A stretch of 12,874 nucleotides of DNA from an uncultured Prevotella sp. (GTDB lineage: Bacteria > Bacteroidota > Bacteroidia > Bacteroidales > Bacteroidaceae): assembly GCA_934203355.1 (NCBI GenBank), contig CAKPZC010000060.1, positions 1-12,874 on the forward strand, read 5' to 3'. Below, piece by piece: positions 5,689 to 12,874 of this stretch. Every line of letters begins with the position of its first letter. The stretch's first letter is position 1. The translations under genes and the position numbers were made by a program. The notes beneath the pieces were generated by a model that did no database searches, had not been told where the DNA came from, and saw only the letters and a program-made list of their open reading frames with translations.

Positions 5689-8604
5689 ATGATGAAAGCA
5701 ATCTGTATGATAATAGCTATGTTGCTTGCTATACCCTCGAATGGGGTATGCGGCAATAGTAGGCTACAGCATAATCAGCAGCAACAAAGCAAGAAGAAGG
5801 AGCATACTGTCAAGATTTATGGTAATGTGAAGGACTCTTTCACTCAATTGGATCTGAAAGCCTTTGTCACCGTAATGAACCAGGACAGTACAGTAGTAGA
5901 CACCATTACCACAAGTGGATGGGGACGAGACTTATTCTATCAGATTAATGTTCCTGCACGCCCTGCCACTTACATCATCAAGGCAGAGTGTGACGGCTAT
6001 GAGACCAAATGCCTAAACCACACCATAAAATATATAGCACGCAACAAGTCGTTTGGGATGCCCTCGCTCTTTCTGAAGAAGAAGGCAAACAAGGAGGTGA
6101 TGCTCGACGATGTTGTGGTGACAAGCACCAAGGTGAAGTTTGCCTACCGTGGTGACACGCTTGTATATAACGCAAGCGCGTTCAACGTGCCCGACGGCTC
6201 CATGCTCGACGTCCTTATCAGACAGATGCCGGGTGCGGAGATAAAGAGCAACGGCGACATCTATGTCAATGGCAAGAAGATAGACTATCTGCTGCTCAAC
6301 GGTAAGGACTTCTTTAAGGGCAAGAATCAGATTATGCTCGACAATCTGCCCTACTATACAGTAAAGGAGCTTAAAGTGTACGACCGCTCTTCGGACAAGA
6401 GCCGACTCATGGGCAAGGAGATGGAGCAGAAGGACTATGTGATGGATGTTGGACTGAAGCGTGAGTACAACCGTGGATACATAGCCAACATGGAGGCTGC
6501 GGGTGGCACCAAGGACCGATACCTTGGAAGACTATTCGGACTCTACTACACCGACCGCACACGACTCTCGATATTCGGCAATCTTAACAACGTGAACGAG
6601 ACACGCCGACCGGGAAGAGAGGGCGACTGGTCGCCTGCCAACAGTCCTCAGGGACAGAAGACCACACGCAAGGTTGGCATCGACTTCAGCACATCATCTA
6701 AGAATGACAAATTCAACGAGGTGGGCAACATAACGTTTGGTTGGGATAATACGCACGACATGTCGCGCAATTCGACGGAGAGTTTTGCCTCTGCCGGCAA
6801 TATCTTTAGCCGCAGAATCAGCGACACGCGTAGCAGCAGACGTAATTTTAATCTTTATAACACTGTATCGCTACAGGGAGAGACCGGACTATTTTTTAAT
6901 ACAACTATTGACTATAACGACAACAAGTCGTTGTCCTTAAGTCGTAGTGCCACGTATTCTGCCGAGCCAAACCGTTGGGGCGACATCAACTCTACTATCG
7001 ACTCCACATTCGCCGATAATGTGCAGGGCACATTGCGTGACATTATCACCAACCGCTCGCTCAACCGCTCACGTTCAGAGGTGAGCATGTTGAATGTATC
7101 TAACGAGTTGATGGCGTGGCACAAGTTGGCGTGGGGCGACCGTATCGAAATGTATATAAAAGGGACATACAATAACTCCAAGCCAAACGAGAGTTTCAGT
7201 CTTAGCCGCAACGACTATTTCAAGACTGGCGACAAGGACCTGCGCAACTATTATAATGATAGAAATTCGAATGGCTATAGCTTGAATGCCAGCCTGAGTT
7301 ATGGACTGGAGATACCGTATACAAAATGGACTGTGCTGGCAGGACCAACCTTCTCGCAGAACTACATCTCGACAACGGGAATGAACTATCGTCTCGACCA
7401 ACTTGGCGGCGAGTGGATGGCTAATCCGGAAATGATGTATGCCACACTTCCATCAAACATGCAGTTGCTTGAGGATGTGGTTGACAACAACACAAGCAGA
7501 CGCTACAATACATTGAAGAGAAATTTGGGCGGTGAGTTGATGTTCCAAAGAAACACGGATGATTCGTATTTTCAAATATCACTCAAGCTGGTTGATGAAG
7601 ACGAGCGCATCAACTATCATAGCGTGGCTCTCGACACCACAGCCACAAGAAGCCGACTCGTGTTCCGACCTTCAATGTACTACAGTAAATTCAGTGGTAA
7701 GTTGAATGTGCACTTTAACTATTATGTGCGGAGCAGTTTTCCCGATTTCCTCAGCATTATGCCATATACGGATAATACCGATCCGCTGTCGGTGACCGTG
7801 AACAATCCTAATCTGAAGAATTCGCTCTTTCACCACTACGACTTCAACTTGCGCCTTAGCGGACTCAAGAACCAGCAGTATGTGGGATTCTTCATTACGG
7901 GTAACTTCTACCACAATAATGTAAGTATGCGCACCAGATACAACACTCAGACGGGTGGCTACACATATATGAGCGACAATATCGGTGGAGGTGGCAACTG
8001 GGACTTCTGGTCAACCATATCCTATGGCACGGCTCTCGACAAGGCCCGCCTGTTCCGTCTCGACTATAAACTGTGGGTAAACGGATTGCGCCGCAAGGAA
8101 TTCGACATTGCCTACAACGATGACCCTATGCAGATATGCTACACTTTCAACTCAGAGTTGGGCAACAGCCTCTACTTGCATTTCCAAAAGGACAAGCTTA
8201 GCATCAGCTTGGGTGGAAAGGCAAGTTGGGAACACAGCATAAGCGACCGCAGCAACTTCGAGAAAATCTCTACCTACCAGTTTGACTATGGCGGCAACCT
8301 GACCTACACCTTGCCATTGGACATAACGCTCTCTACCGACATCAGGGAATATTGCCGACGTGGCTACAGCATCAAGTCGTTCAACACAAGCGACCTTGTA
8401 TGGAACGCCTCGCTGGCACGCTCGTTCTGCAAAGGCAAGCTGACATTCACAGCCGAGGCTTTCGACATTCTGCAGAATCTGAAGAGCACACAGTATAATG
8501 TAAGCGGACAAAGCCGTTCGGAGACATGGTTGAACAGCCTGCCAAGCTATGCCATGATGAAGGTGGCGTATAAGTTCAGCAAGTCGCCGAAGAGCAAGAA
8601 GTAA
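5689..8604 (+). CDS. Outer-membrane beta-barrel protein with N-terminal regulatory-like domain (TonB-receptor-like)
   Basis: This 971-residue protein has a signal peptide at residues 1-22 (MMKAICMIIAMLLAIPSNGV). A carboxypeptidase-regulatory-like beta-sandwich follows at about 41-130 (VKIYGNVKDSFTQLDLKAFV onward). A plug-like region at about 141-245 begins DVVVTSTKVKFAYRGDTLVY and includes NGDIYVNGKKIDYLLLNGKD. The remainder has alternating aromatic/polar strands typical of a large outer-membrane barrel. This matches the Bacteroidota outer-membrane beta-barrel family related to TonB-dependent receptors. No SusD-like lipoprotein is adjacent, so it is not a standard Sus pair and the ligand is unknown. 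The chain ends VAYKFSKSPKSKK, so a short basic tail follows the last aromatic residue. Two consecutive ATGs (5689 and 5692) make the exact start ambiguous by one codon. It may be co-transcribed with the gene 57 bp upstream, although no functional link is apparent. Confidence 0.88.
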   Translation: MMKAICMIIAMLLAIPSNGVCGNSRLQHNQQQQSKKKEHTVKIYGNVKDSFTQLDLKAFVTVMNQDSTVVDTITTSGWGRDLFYQINVPARPATYIIKAECDGYETKCLNHTIKYIARNKSFGMPSLFLKKKANKEVMLDDVVVTSTKVKFAYRGDTLVYNASAFNVPDGSMLDVLIRQMPGAEIKSNGDIYVNGKKIDYLLLNGKDFFKGKNQIMLDNLPYYTVKELKVYDRSSDKSRLMGKEMEQKDYVMDVGLKREYNRGYIANMEAAGGTKDRYLGRLFGLYYTDRTRLSIFGNLNNVNETRRPGREGDWSPANSPQGQKTTRKVGIDFSTSSKNDKFNEVGNITFGWDNTHDMSRNSTESFASAGNIFSRRISDTRSSRRNFNLYNTVSLQGETGLFFNTTIDYNDNKSLSLSRSATYSAEPNRWGDINSTIDSTFADNVQGTLRDIITNRSLNRSRSEVSMLNVSNELMAWHKLAWGDRIEMYIKGTYNNSKPNESFSLSRNDYFKTGDKDLRNYYNDRNSNGYSLNASLSYGLEIPYTKWTVLAGPTFSQNYISTTGMNYRLDQLGGEWMANPEMMYATLPSNMQLLEDVVDNNTSRRYNTLKRNLGGELMFQRNTDDSYFQISLKLVDEDERINYHSVALDTTATRSRLVFRPSMYYSKFSGKLNVHFNYYVRSSFPDFLSIMPYTDNTDPLSVTVNNPNLKNSLFHHYDFNLRLSGLKNQQYVGFFITGNFYHNNVSMRTRYNTQTGGYTYMSDNIGGGGNWDFWSTISYGTALDKARLFRLDYKLWVNGLRRKEFDIAYNDDPMQICYTFNSELGNSLYLHFQKDKLSISLGGKASWEHSISDRSNFEKISTYQFDYGGNLTYTLPLDITLSTDIREYCRRGYSIKSFNTSDLVWNASLARSFCKGKLTFTAEAFDILQNLKSTQYNVSGQSRSETWLNSLPSYAMMKVAYKFSKSPKSKK

Positions 8605-8636
8605 TGGAGAGAGGAAGAGCTCCAGTTTATATCAAT

Positions 8637-8693
8637 AAAAAAATCCCCACCAAAGATTTTCCAAGTAGGAAATCTTTGGTGGGGATTTTTTTT
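8637..8693. terminator. Bidirectional intrinsic terminator between convergent genes
   Basis: A long hairpin has left arm AAATCCCCACCAAAGAT and the matching right arm ATCTTTGGTGGGGATTT; the TTCC/GGAA extension and one T bulge lead to a 5-base loop (AAGTA). It is bordered by A-rich sequence on the left and T-rich on the right, so it ends with a U-run on either strand. It serves the plus-strand barrel gene (stop at 8604) and the minus-strand lptD gene (stop at 8699). Confidence 0.92.
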
Positions 8694-8698
8694 ATTCT

Positions 8699-11569
8699 TT
8701 AGTACCACTGCACCGCATTGCTATATCCCGAGCGTTTGTCATATTTCAGCGCATCGGTAAGTGTGGCAGCGTTGCATCGGAACGAGAAGTTGTAGCTTGT
8801 GTAAGGAGCAAGCACCACAGAGCACGACATGTTGAAGCAATGGAGGTCGCGCTGCAACGAGGCGGTAGTCATTGAGAGGTCGTGCTGGTCGAAGTCGTAG
8901 CCCGTAGAGAACGAAATGTTCCAGCCGTCGCTCAATCTCACGTTGCCGCTCACGTTGAGGTTCTGGGAGAACTTGTAGGGATAGCGCATCGACTTGGTGT
9001 TGAACTTGCCGCTTGTGTTCTCGCGCATTGTTATGCCATAGCCGAATGTGAGCGACCATGGCATCGAGAATCGCATATATCCGTTGCCGTCGGTCTCTGC
9101 CTTGCCGCCTCCATTCTTCTTCTTGGCACTGCGTTGTCCGTTGACCATAGTGTCGTCGACGTTCGACTCGATGTCGGTGTCCATACCTTCCTCGTCGTCC
9201 TTGTTCTTGTTCTTCTTTTCGTCGTCCTCGTCGCTTCCGCCTCCAAACCATTTCTTTAGTTTCTCTGGGGTCAGCGTGAACGAGAAGTTTTGGGATGTTC
9301 CTTGGAATCTTCCGAACTTGCCCATGCCCCACAGTGTGCGGTTGCCCACATAGGGTTTACCCTCGGAGTCGAGCTGGTAGGCATAGGATGCGAATACGGC
9401 GGTCATGTTGAACGTGTAGTTCTTCCACCATTTCAGTCGCACTCGCATTGTGAGGTCGCTGAGTGGTTTCTCCTTGGCCGCCATGTTGTAGCTCATTGAT
9501 AGGCCGAGTTCGTCGATGATGCTAATCTTCTTCATTCCAGTCGTGTCCTTGTCCGAACGTATCTTCATTTCCAGATTGTTGGATAGGTCGAACGAGATGT
9601 TGCCCGTTTTGCCCTTGCCAGGCACTCCGTAGAGTTGTCCGGTGTAGGGTGAGTATTCCACAAGGTCTACCGAGCCGTCGGCGTTGGTCTTCTGGTAGGT
9701 CTGGTAGTAGCCATAGCGCGAAGCCGAGAAGTCGGGGGCGTAGCTGAAGCTTACCGTAGGCGTCACCACATGGCGAATGGCTTGAATCTTGTCGCCGAAA
9801 ATCTTGCGGCTCGGGATATAGAATCCGTAGAGTTTAGTCGATGCCGACACCGACAGGTTGTAGTCGTAGACGTTGTTGAATCCATACACAGTGTCGTTGA
9901 CCGCAGTCTGCTTCGCCTCGTCCCACGACTGCATCACCTTGTACGAGTACATACGGTCGTGGAAGTTGAACGATGGCGATAGGTTGATATAGTTGAAGAG
10001 TGTGAAGTTGCCGCTGATGGGGATGTTGTGGTTCCATCCGTTGCGCCAGTCCTTGATAAGGTTGGATTTGAGCAACTTGTCCTCCTTGGTGTTGATGCTG
10101 TTGGATATCTGTCCGGTGTATGACATTGATATTTTCTCATACCATCGTTCGTCGCCCACCATGTGTTTGCGCTTGAAGGGGTAGAAGCGCGACAGCGAGA
10201 TGTTGAGGTCGGGCAGAGTCATGGCTATCGTAGAGTCGCGCATGTTCTGCGAGAGGTTGGCTGTGCTCGACAGCGAGAGTCCTATGCTCGAGAATGTGGT
10301 GCTCCACGACACCGAAGAAGTACGTGTCGACTGCGTTAGAGTCTGCGGGTTGTAGAGCGAGTTAAGGTTGTTGCGCTCATAGCTCGACGTGGCGAAGTTG
10401 ACGCTTGCCGACAGCGAGCTGTAGGGGTTGGCTTTAGTGTCCTGTCGGTGGCTCCACTGAATCTTGAACGATGTCTGCTTGGCATAGTCGGGCATTCCCT
10501 TGTCGCCGGTGCGTGTGTCTTGATAGCTTGCGAAGAAGCTGCCCGAATAGCGATAGCGCTTGTTGTAGTTGCTAGCTGCCGACAATCCCCATGACCCCTT
10601 GGTGTAGACTTCGCCAAGTAGTTTCAGGTCCATCTTGTCGTTGATGGCAAAGTAGTAGCCACCGTCGCGCAAGTAGAATCCTCGGTTGTTCTCGTCGCCG
10701 TAGGTAGGCATTATGAATCCCGACGAATAGCTCTTTGAGAACGGGAAGAAACCGTATGGTATGGCGAGCGGCAGCGGCACGTCGGCCACTACGAGATGTG
10801 CAGGACCGAATACCACGTCCTTGCCCGGACGCACCTTGGCACGCGACAGAGCTATGTAGAAGTCAGGGTGCTTAGCGTCGCATGTGGTGTAGCGTCCGTG
10901 TTGCAGGAATACGTCGCCTGTTGCGCTTCGCTTTGAAATGGCGCTTTGCAGGAATCCATCCTCTTGTTGGGTGTATACATGCGATATAAGTCCCTTTTTG
11001 GTCTTAAAGTTGAACGCCATGGTGTCGCTCTCATACTTGTCAGAGCCCATGTTGAAAACCGGAGTGCCCGCAATACCCTTGCCCGAAGCGTCGGTAGAGT
11101 CGGGTTTGCCCGTGGCGTGCACTATCGACGAGTCGATGCTCATGTACACCTTTTCGGCAGCAAGGTCCATGTTCTCGTATTTCACCTTAGAACTGCCGTA
11201 GAGTCGCGCTGTCTTGGTGCTTGCGTCGTAGACGAGCGAGTCGTTGGCAGAGTATTCCACCGGCGAGTTGATGCCGTTGGCGCGCTGTCGGTTGAGCGAG
11301 TCGAGGCGTATAGAGTCGTCGATAGCGCGGTTGTGGCGGTAGATGGCGAGCTGTAGCGAGTCCATCTTTGTGGTGTCGACAATCATTTTGCCTAGCGAGT
11401 CGCGCAGAATGGCGGCAATAGTGTCGGCAGTAGAGTCGGCGATGTTTTCTATAGAGTCGCGCATTGCAGCCCTTCTCGCTTTCTTGTTTTGCGGGAAAGG
11501 CATAGTTGTGGCTGCCATCACGAAAATGACTGCGCACAGTAGAAGGGCTATGACGGTCTTTGTTCTCAA
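8699..11569 (-). CDS. lptD: LPS assembly outer-membrane protein LptD (Bacteroidota form)
   Basis: The 956-residue protein is the outer-membrane component that inserts lipopolysaccharide into the outer leaflet. It starts with a signal or anchor segment (residues 1-20, VIALLLCAVIFVMAATT) followed by a Ser/Asp-rich linker to about residue 100. An OstA/LptA-like beta-jellyroll occupies about 104-260 (VEYSANDSLVYDASTKTARL onward), with the family-typical RYTTCDAKHPDFYI and AIPYGFFPF stretches. The remaining roughly 690 residues form the barrel, ending YDKRSGYSNAVQWY. A strongly charged low-complexity insert (GGGSDEDDEKKNKNKDDEEG, about residue 776 onward for some 55 residues) probably forms a loop. 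It lies 30 bp downstream of the HD-domain gene and is likely co-transcribed with it. It is much longer than some LptD proteins because of linker and loop expansions. No break or frameshift is seen. Confidence 0.93.
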   Translation of the reverse strand: MRTKTVIALLLCAVIFVMAATTMPFPQNKKARRAAMRDSIENIADSTADTIAAILRDSLGKMIVDTTKMDSLQLAIYRHNRAIDDSIRLDSLNRQRANGINSPVEYSANDSLVYDASTKTARLYGSSKVKYENMDLAAEKVYMSIDSSIVHATGKPDSTDASGKGIAGTPVFNMGSDKYESDTMAFNFKTKKGLISHVYTQQEDGFLQSAISKRSATGDVFLQHGRYTTCDAKHPDFYIALSRAKVRPGKDVVFGPAHLVVADVPLPLAIPYGFFPFSKSYSSGFIMPTYGDENNRGFYLRDGGYYFAINDKMDLKLLGEVYTKGSWGLSAASNYNKRYRYSGSFFASYQDTRTGDKGMPDYAKQTSFKIQWSHRQDTKANPYSSLSASVNFATSSYERNNLNSLYNPQTLTQSTRTSSVSWSTTFSSIGLSLSSTANLSQNMRDSTIAMTLPDLNISLSRFYPFKRKHMVGDERWYEKISMSYTGQISNSINTKEDKLLKSNLIKDWRNGWNHNIPISGNFTLFNYINLSPSFNFHDRMYSYKVMQSWDEAKQTAVNDTVYGFNNVYDYNLSVSASTKLYGFYIPSRKIFGDKIQAIRHVVTPTVSFSYAPDFSASRYGYYQTYQKTNADGSVDLVEYSPYTGQLYGVPGKGKTGNISFDLSNNLEMKIRSDKDTTGMKKISIIDELGLSMSYNMAAKEKPLSDLTMRVRLKWWKNYTFNMTAVFASYAYQLDSEGKPYVGNRTLWGMGKFGRFQGTSQNFSFTLTPEKLKKWFGGGSDEDDEKKNKNKDDEEGMDTDIESNVDDTMVNGQRSAKKKNGGGKAETDGNGYMRFSMPWSLTFGYGITMRENTSGKFNTKSMRYPYKFSQNLNVSGNVRLSDGWNISFSTGYDFDQHDLSMTTASLQRDLHCFNMSCSVVLAPYTSYNFSFRCNAATLTDALKYDKRSGYSNAVQWY

Positions 11570-11599
11570 TTTTGTTGGAATATTTCAGTTGTTCGTATG

Positions 11600-12145
11600 T
11601 TACAAATCTGGCTCAAACAGCCGTTTCATCTCGCGGAATCTTGTTAGAGTGTCGCCTCCAAATTTGGCGAGGCTTTTCTCTGCCTGTTCATATGTCTTCT
11701 CGCGTTCGGGGTGAGACTTTGAGTAGAATTTGTCGGCATAGCAGATGAGCCGCTCCTCAAGAGTCTCGGGTTGCAGGTCGTGGTGGGGTAGGGGCAGATT
11801 CTGCGACACTATGTCGTCGAGAGTCAGTCCGGCTCCGGTGTGGCGTTCGCACACGCGAGCGTAGCTCTCGGGCATTCCTTCGGCGCGCAGCATTTCGGCT
11901 CCGCAGACGCCGTGTCGGATATAAGGTTCGGTGCCGTGGCATTCAATGCCTGGCGCATTGACACGTATGATGCCTATGTCGTGGAGCATGGCTGCTTCGC
12001 GCACAAAGTCGGTGTCGATGTTTAGTTCGGGGTGGTTTGAGGCAATCTTCAGCGCACGTTGCGCCACCGACTGGCTATGAATAAGGAGGATGTGGCGCAG
12101 TGCACCGCATCCTCCATAGTATTTGTCGATAATTTGCTCGTACAT
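11600..12145 (-). CDS. HD-domain metal-dependent phosphohydrolase
   Basis: This 181-residue soluble protein has the H...HD...D metal-binding pattern of the HD superfamily: H23 (LIHSQSVAQRAL), H55-D56 (AAMLHDIGI) and D138 (ICYADKFYS), with further conserved-looking H78 and H102. It resembles the stand-alone HDIG/YqeK-like hydrolases that act on nucleotides or phosphate esters; the real substrate cannot be read here. The gene is 30 bp upstream of lptD on the same strand, so the two are probably in one operon. The ATG at 12145 gives MYEQIIDKYYGG, a sensible start. A weak TTTG-N19-TAGCTCTA promoter-like match lies upstream on the minus strand (about 12224-12194), too poor to rely on. Confidence 0.88.
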   Translation of the reverse strand: MYEQIIDKYYGGCGALRHILLIHSQSVAQRALKIASNHPELNIDTDFVREAAMLHDIGIIRVNAPGIECHGTEPYIRHGVCGAEMLRAEGMPESYARVCERHTGAGLTLDDIVSQNLPLPHHDLQPETLEERLICYADKFYSKSHPEREKTYEQAEKSLAKFGGDTLTRFREMKRLFEPDL

Positions 12146-12159
12146 CTTTTTAGCATTCA

Positions 12160-12252
12160 GAAGTTAAGGAGTTTCTTGTCTCTTTCATTCATATAGAGCT
12201 AATTCTTTGGTTTATATCACCAAATTCCCATGAGGCTAAACTCCTTTACTTC
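12160..12252. repeat. Inverted repeat around the HD-gene/carboxyltransferase intergenic region
   Basis: GAAGTTAAGGAGTTT (12160-12174) and AAACTCCTTTACTTC (12238-12252) are inverted copies matching at 14 of 15 positions, 63 bases apart. A smaller hairpin, TTTGGT-N7-ACCAAA (12206-12224), lies between them. No T-run follows either stem on the minus strand, so this is not a standard terminator for the gene ending at 12275. It may be a structured leader or a repeat remnant. Confidence 0.4.
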
Positions 12253-12274
12253 TTACTTCTTGATTCTTTCCTCT

Positions 12275-12874
12275 TTACTCGTGTTCGCGCTCAATATAGG
12301 CGATAACGTCACCCTTGGCAACCTTAGAGCCGCGCTTAGCGTTAATCTCTACAAGTTTGCCGCCGAGAGCAGCCGGTACCTCTACAAATTCGCCCCAAGG
12401 AGCCTGGATGTAGCAGAGAATGTCGCCTTCCTTATACTCCTTGCCGATGAACGGCTCAACAGTAGGAGCACACTCGCCCTCGCCTGAGAACTCCCAGTAG
12501 ATGTCGCCCTTGACAGGAGCCACGATAGCGTCGGCCTTGGCGTGCTTGTAGGCACTGAGCTGTTCGGGAGAGAGGTTGGCGCCGAGCTTGGCGTCCTTAA
12601 GCTTCTGCAGGTCGGCAAGGAAGTTCTTCTTGGCCTGTCCACTCTTGAAGTTGCGATACTGCTCGGGGTGCATGGCAAGCTCGAAGAGTTCCTCGTCGTC
12701 CTGACCATACTCCCAACCGTTCTCATCCATTTCCTTGCGGAAGTCGTCGAGAGCATCGGTGAGCAGAGTGTGAGCGTCGACATCGGTAAACTCGCGACCC
12801 TGCTTCTTGGCAAGCTCTACGAGCTCTGGGTCGATAGTGCCAGGAATCTTGCCCGACTTGCCGAGAATCATACC
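12275..12874 (-). CDS. Pyruvate carboxylase subunit B / oxaloacetate decarboxylase alpha-type protein, C-terminal part
   Basis: The frame is open to the right edge, so only the last 199 residues are present. The first part (to about residue 100, with ELAKKQGREFTDVDAHTLL and DDEELFELAMHPEQYRNF) matches the conserved C-terminal carboxylase domain of OadA/PycB-type carboxyltransferases. The last 80 or so residues form a biotinyl/lipoyl-like beta-barrel: AIVAPVKGDIYWEF, GDILCYIQAPWGEF and KVAKGDVIAYIE. The biotin motif normally reads EAMKM at the position where this protein has QAPWG, so the acceptor Lys is Trp (codon 12395-12397). If the domain is real but unbiotinylated, a separate biotin carrier would have to supply the cofactor. 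The frame is otherwise intact and ends at a normal stop. Confidence 0.85.
   Translation of the reverse strand, partial: GMILGKSGKIPGTIDPELVELAKKQGREFTDVDAHTLLTDALDDFRKEMDENGWEYGQDDEELFELAMHPEQYRNFKSGQAKKNFLADLQKLKDAKLGANLSPEQLSAYKHAKADAIVAPVKGDIYWEFSGEGECAPTVEPFIGKEYKEGDILCYIQAPWGEFVEVPAALGGKLVEINAKRGSKVAKGDVIAYIEREHE

Noticed and set aside
8739..9353. Several overlapping open frames on both strands within lptD
   Set aside because: They are Arg-, His- or Ser-rich frame shadows of the charged low-complexity insert of LptD.

Overview
The window looks like a chromosomal segment of a Bacteroidota species, most likely a Prevotella/Segatella-type gut or oral organism. The evidence is a Bacteroidales-type IS1380 transposase remnant, a DUF1703-type AAA-ATPase/PD-(D/E)XK protein, the Bacteroidota form of LptD, an outer-membrane barrel protein with an N-terminal regulatory-like domain, and TATTTTTG promoter boxes. 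The genus is an inference from sequence style; no 16S or other marker is present.

Left part (1-3108, minus strand): a tripartite efflux operon is read right to left as a TolC-type outer-membrane channel (1631-2974), an HlyD/MacA-type periplasmic adaptor (321-1574) and the first 90 residues of a MacB/FtsX-type ABC permease (running off the left edge). It is preceded by an exact sigma-54 promoter (TGGCAC-N5-TTGC, 3002-3016) and, 70-110 bp further upstream, by two GTC-N9-GAC inverted repeats whose centres lie exactly 21 bp apart. Together these look like a promoter and enhancer driven by an NtrC-type response regulator that is not in this window.

Middle (3158-3840): an internally deleted IS1380-family element with 13/15-matching terminal inverted repeats contains a broken transposase on the minus strand. 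The transposase is itself split by a 78-bp insertion flanked by a GAACG direct repeat; removing the insertion restores the reading frame. A diverged relative of part of that insertion sits near the other end of the IS. Just outside the IS end lies the probable promoter of a 584-residue AAA-ATPase/nuclease-like gene (3877-5631).

Right part: a 971-residue outer-membrane beta-barrel protein (5689-8604, plus) converges on LptD (8699-11569, minus), and a long bidirectional hairpin terminator sits between them. LptD is downstream of, and probably co-transcribed with, an HD-domain phosphohydrolase (11600-12145). The window ends inside the C-terminal part of a pyruvate carboxylase subunit B/oxaloacetate decarboxylase alpha-type protein whose biotinyl-like domain has Trp where the biotin-accepting Lys is expected.

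Three envelope functions dominate: drug or lipid efflux, an outer-membrane barrel, and LPS delivery. The most interesting unexplained material is the regulatory and mobile DNA at 3000-3850.
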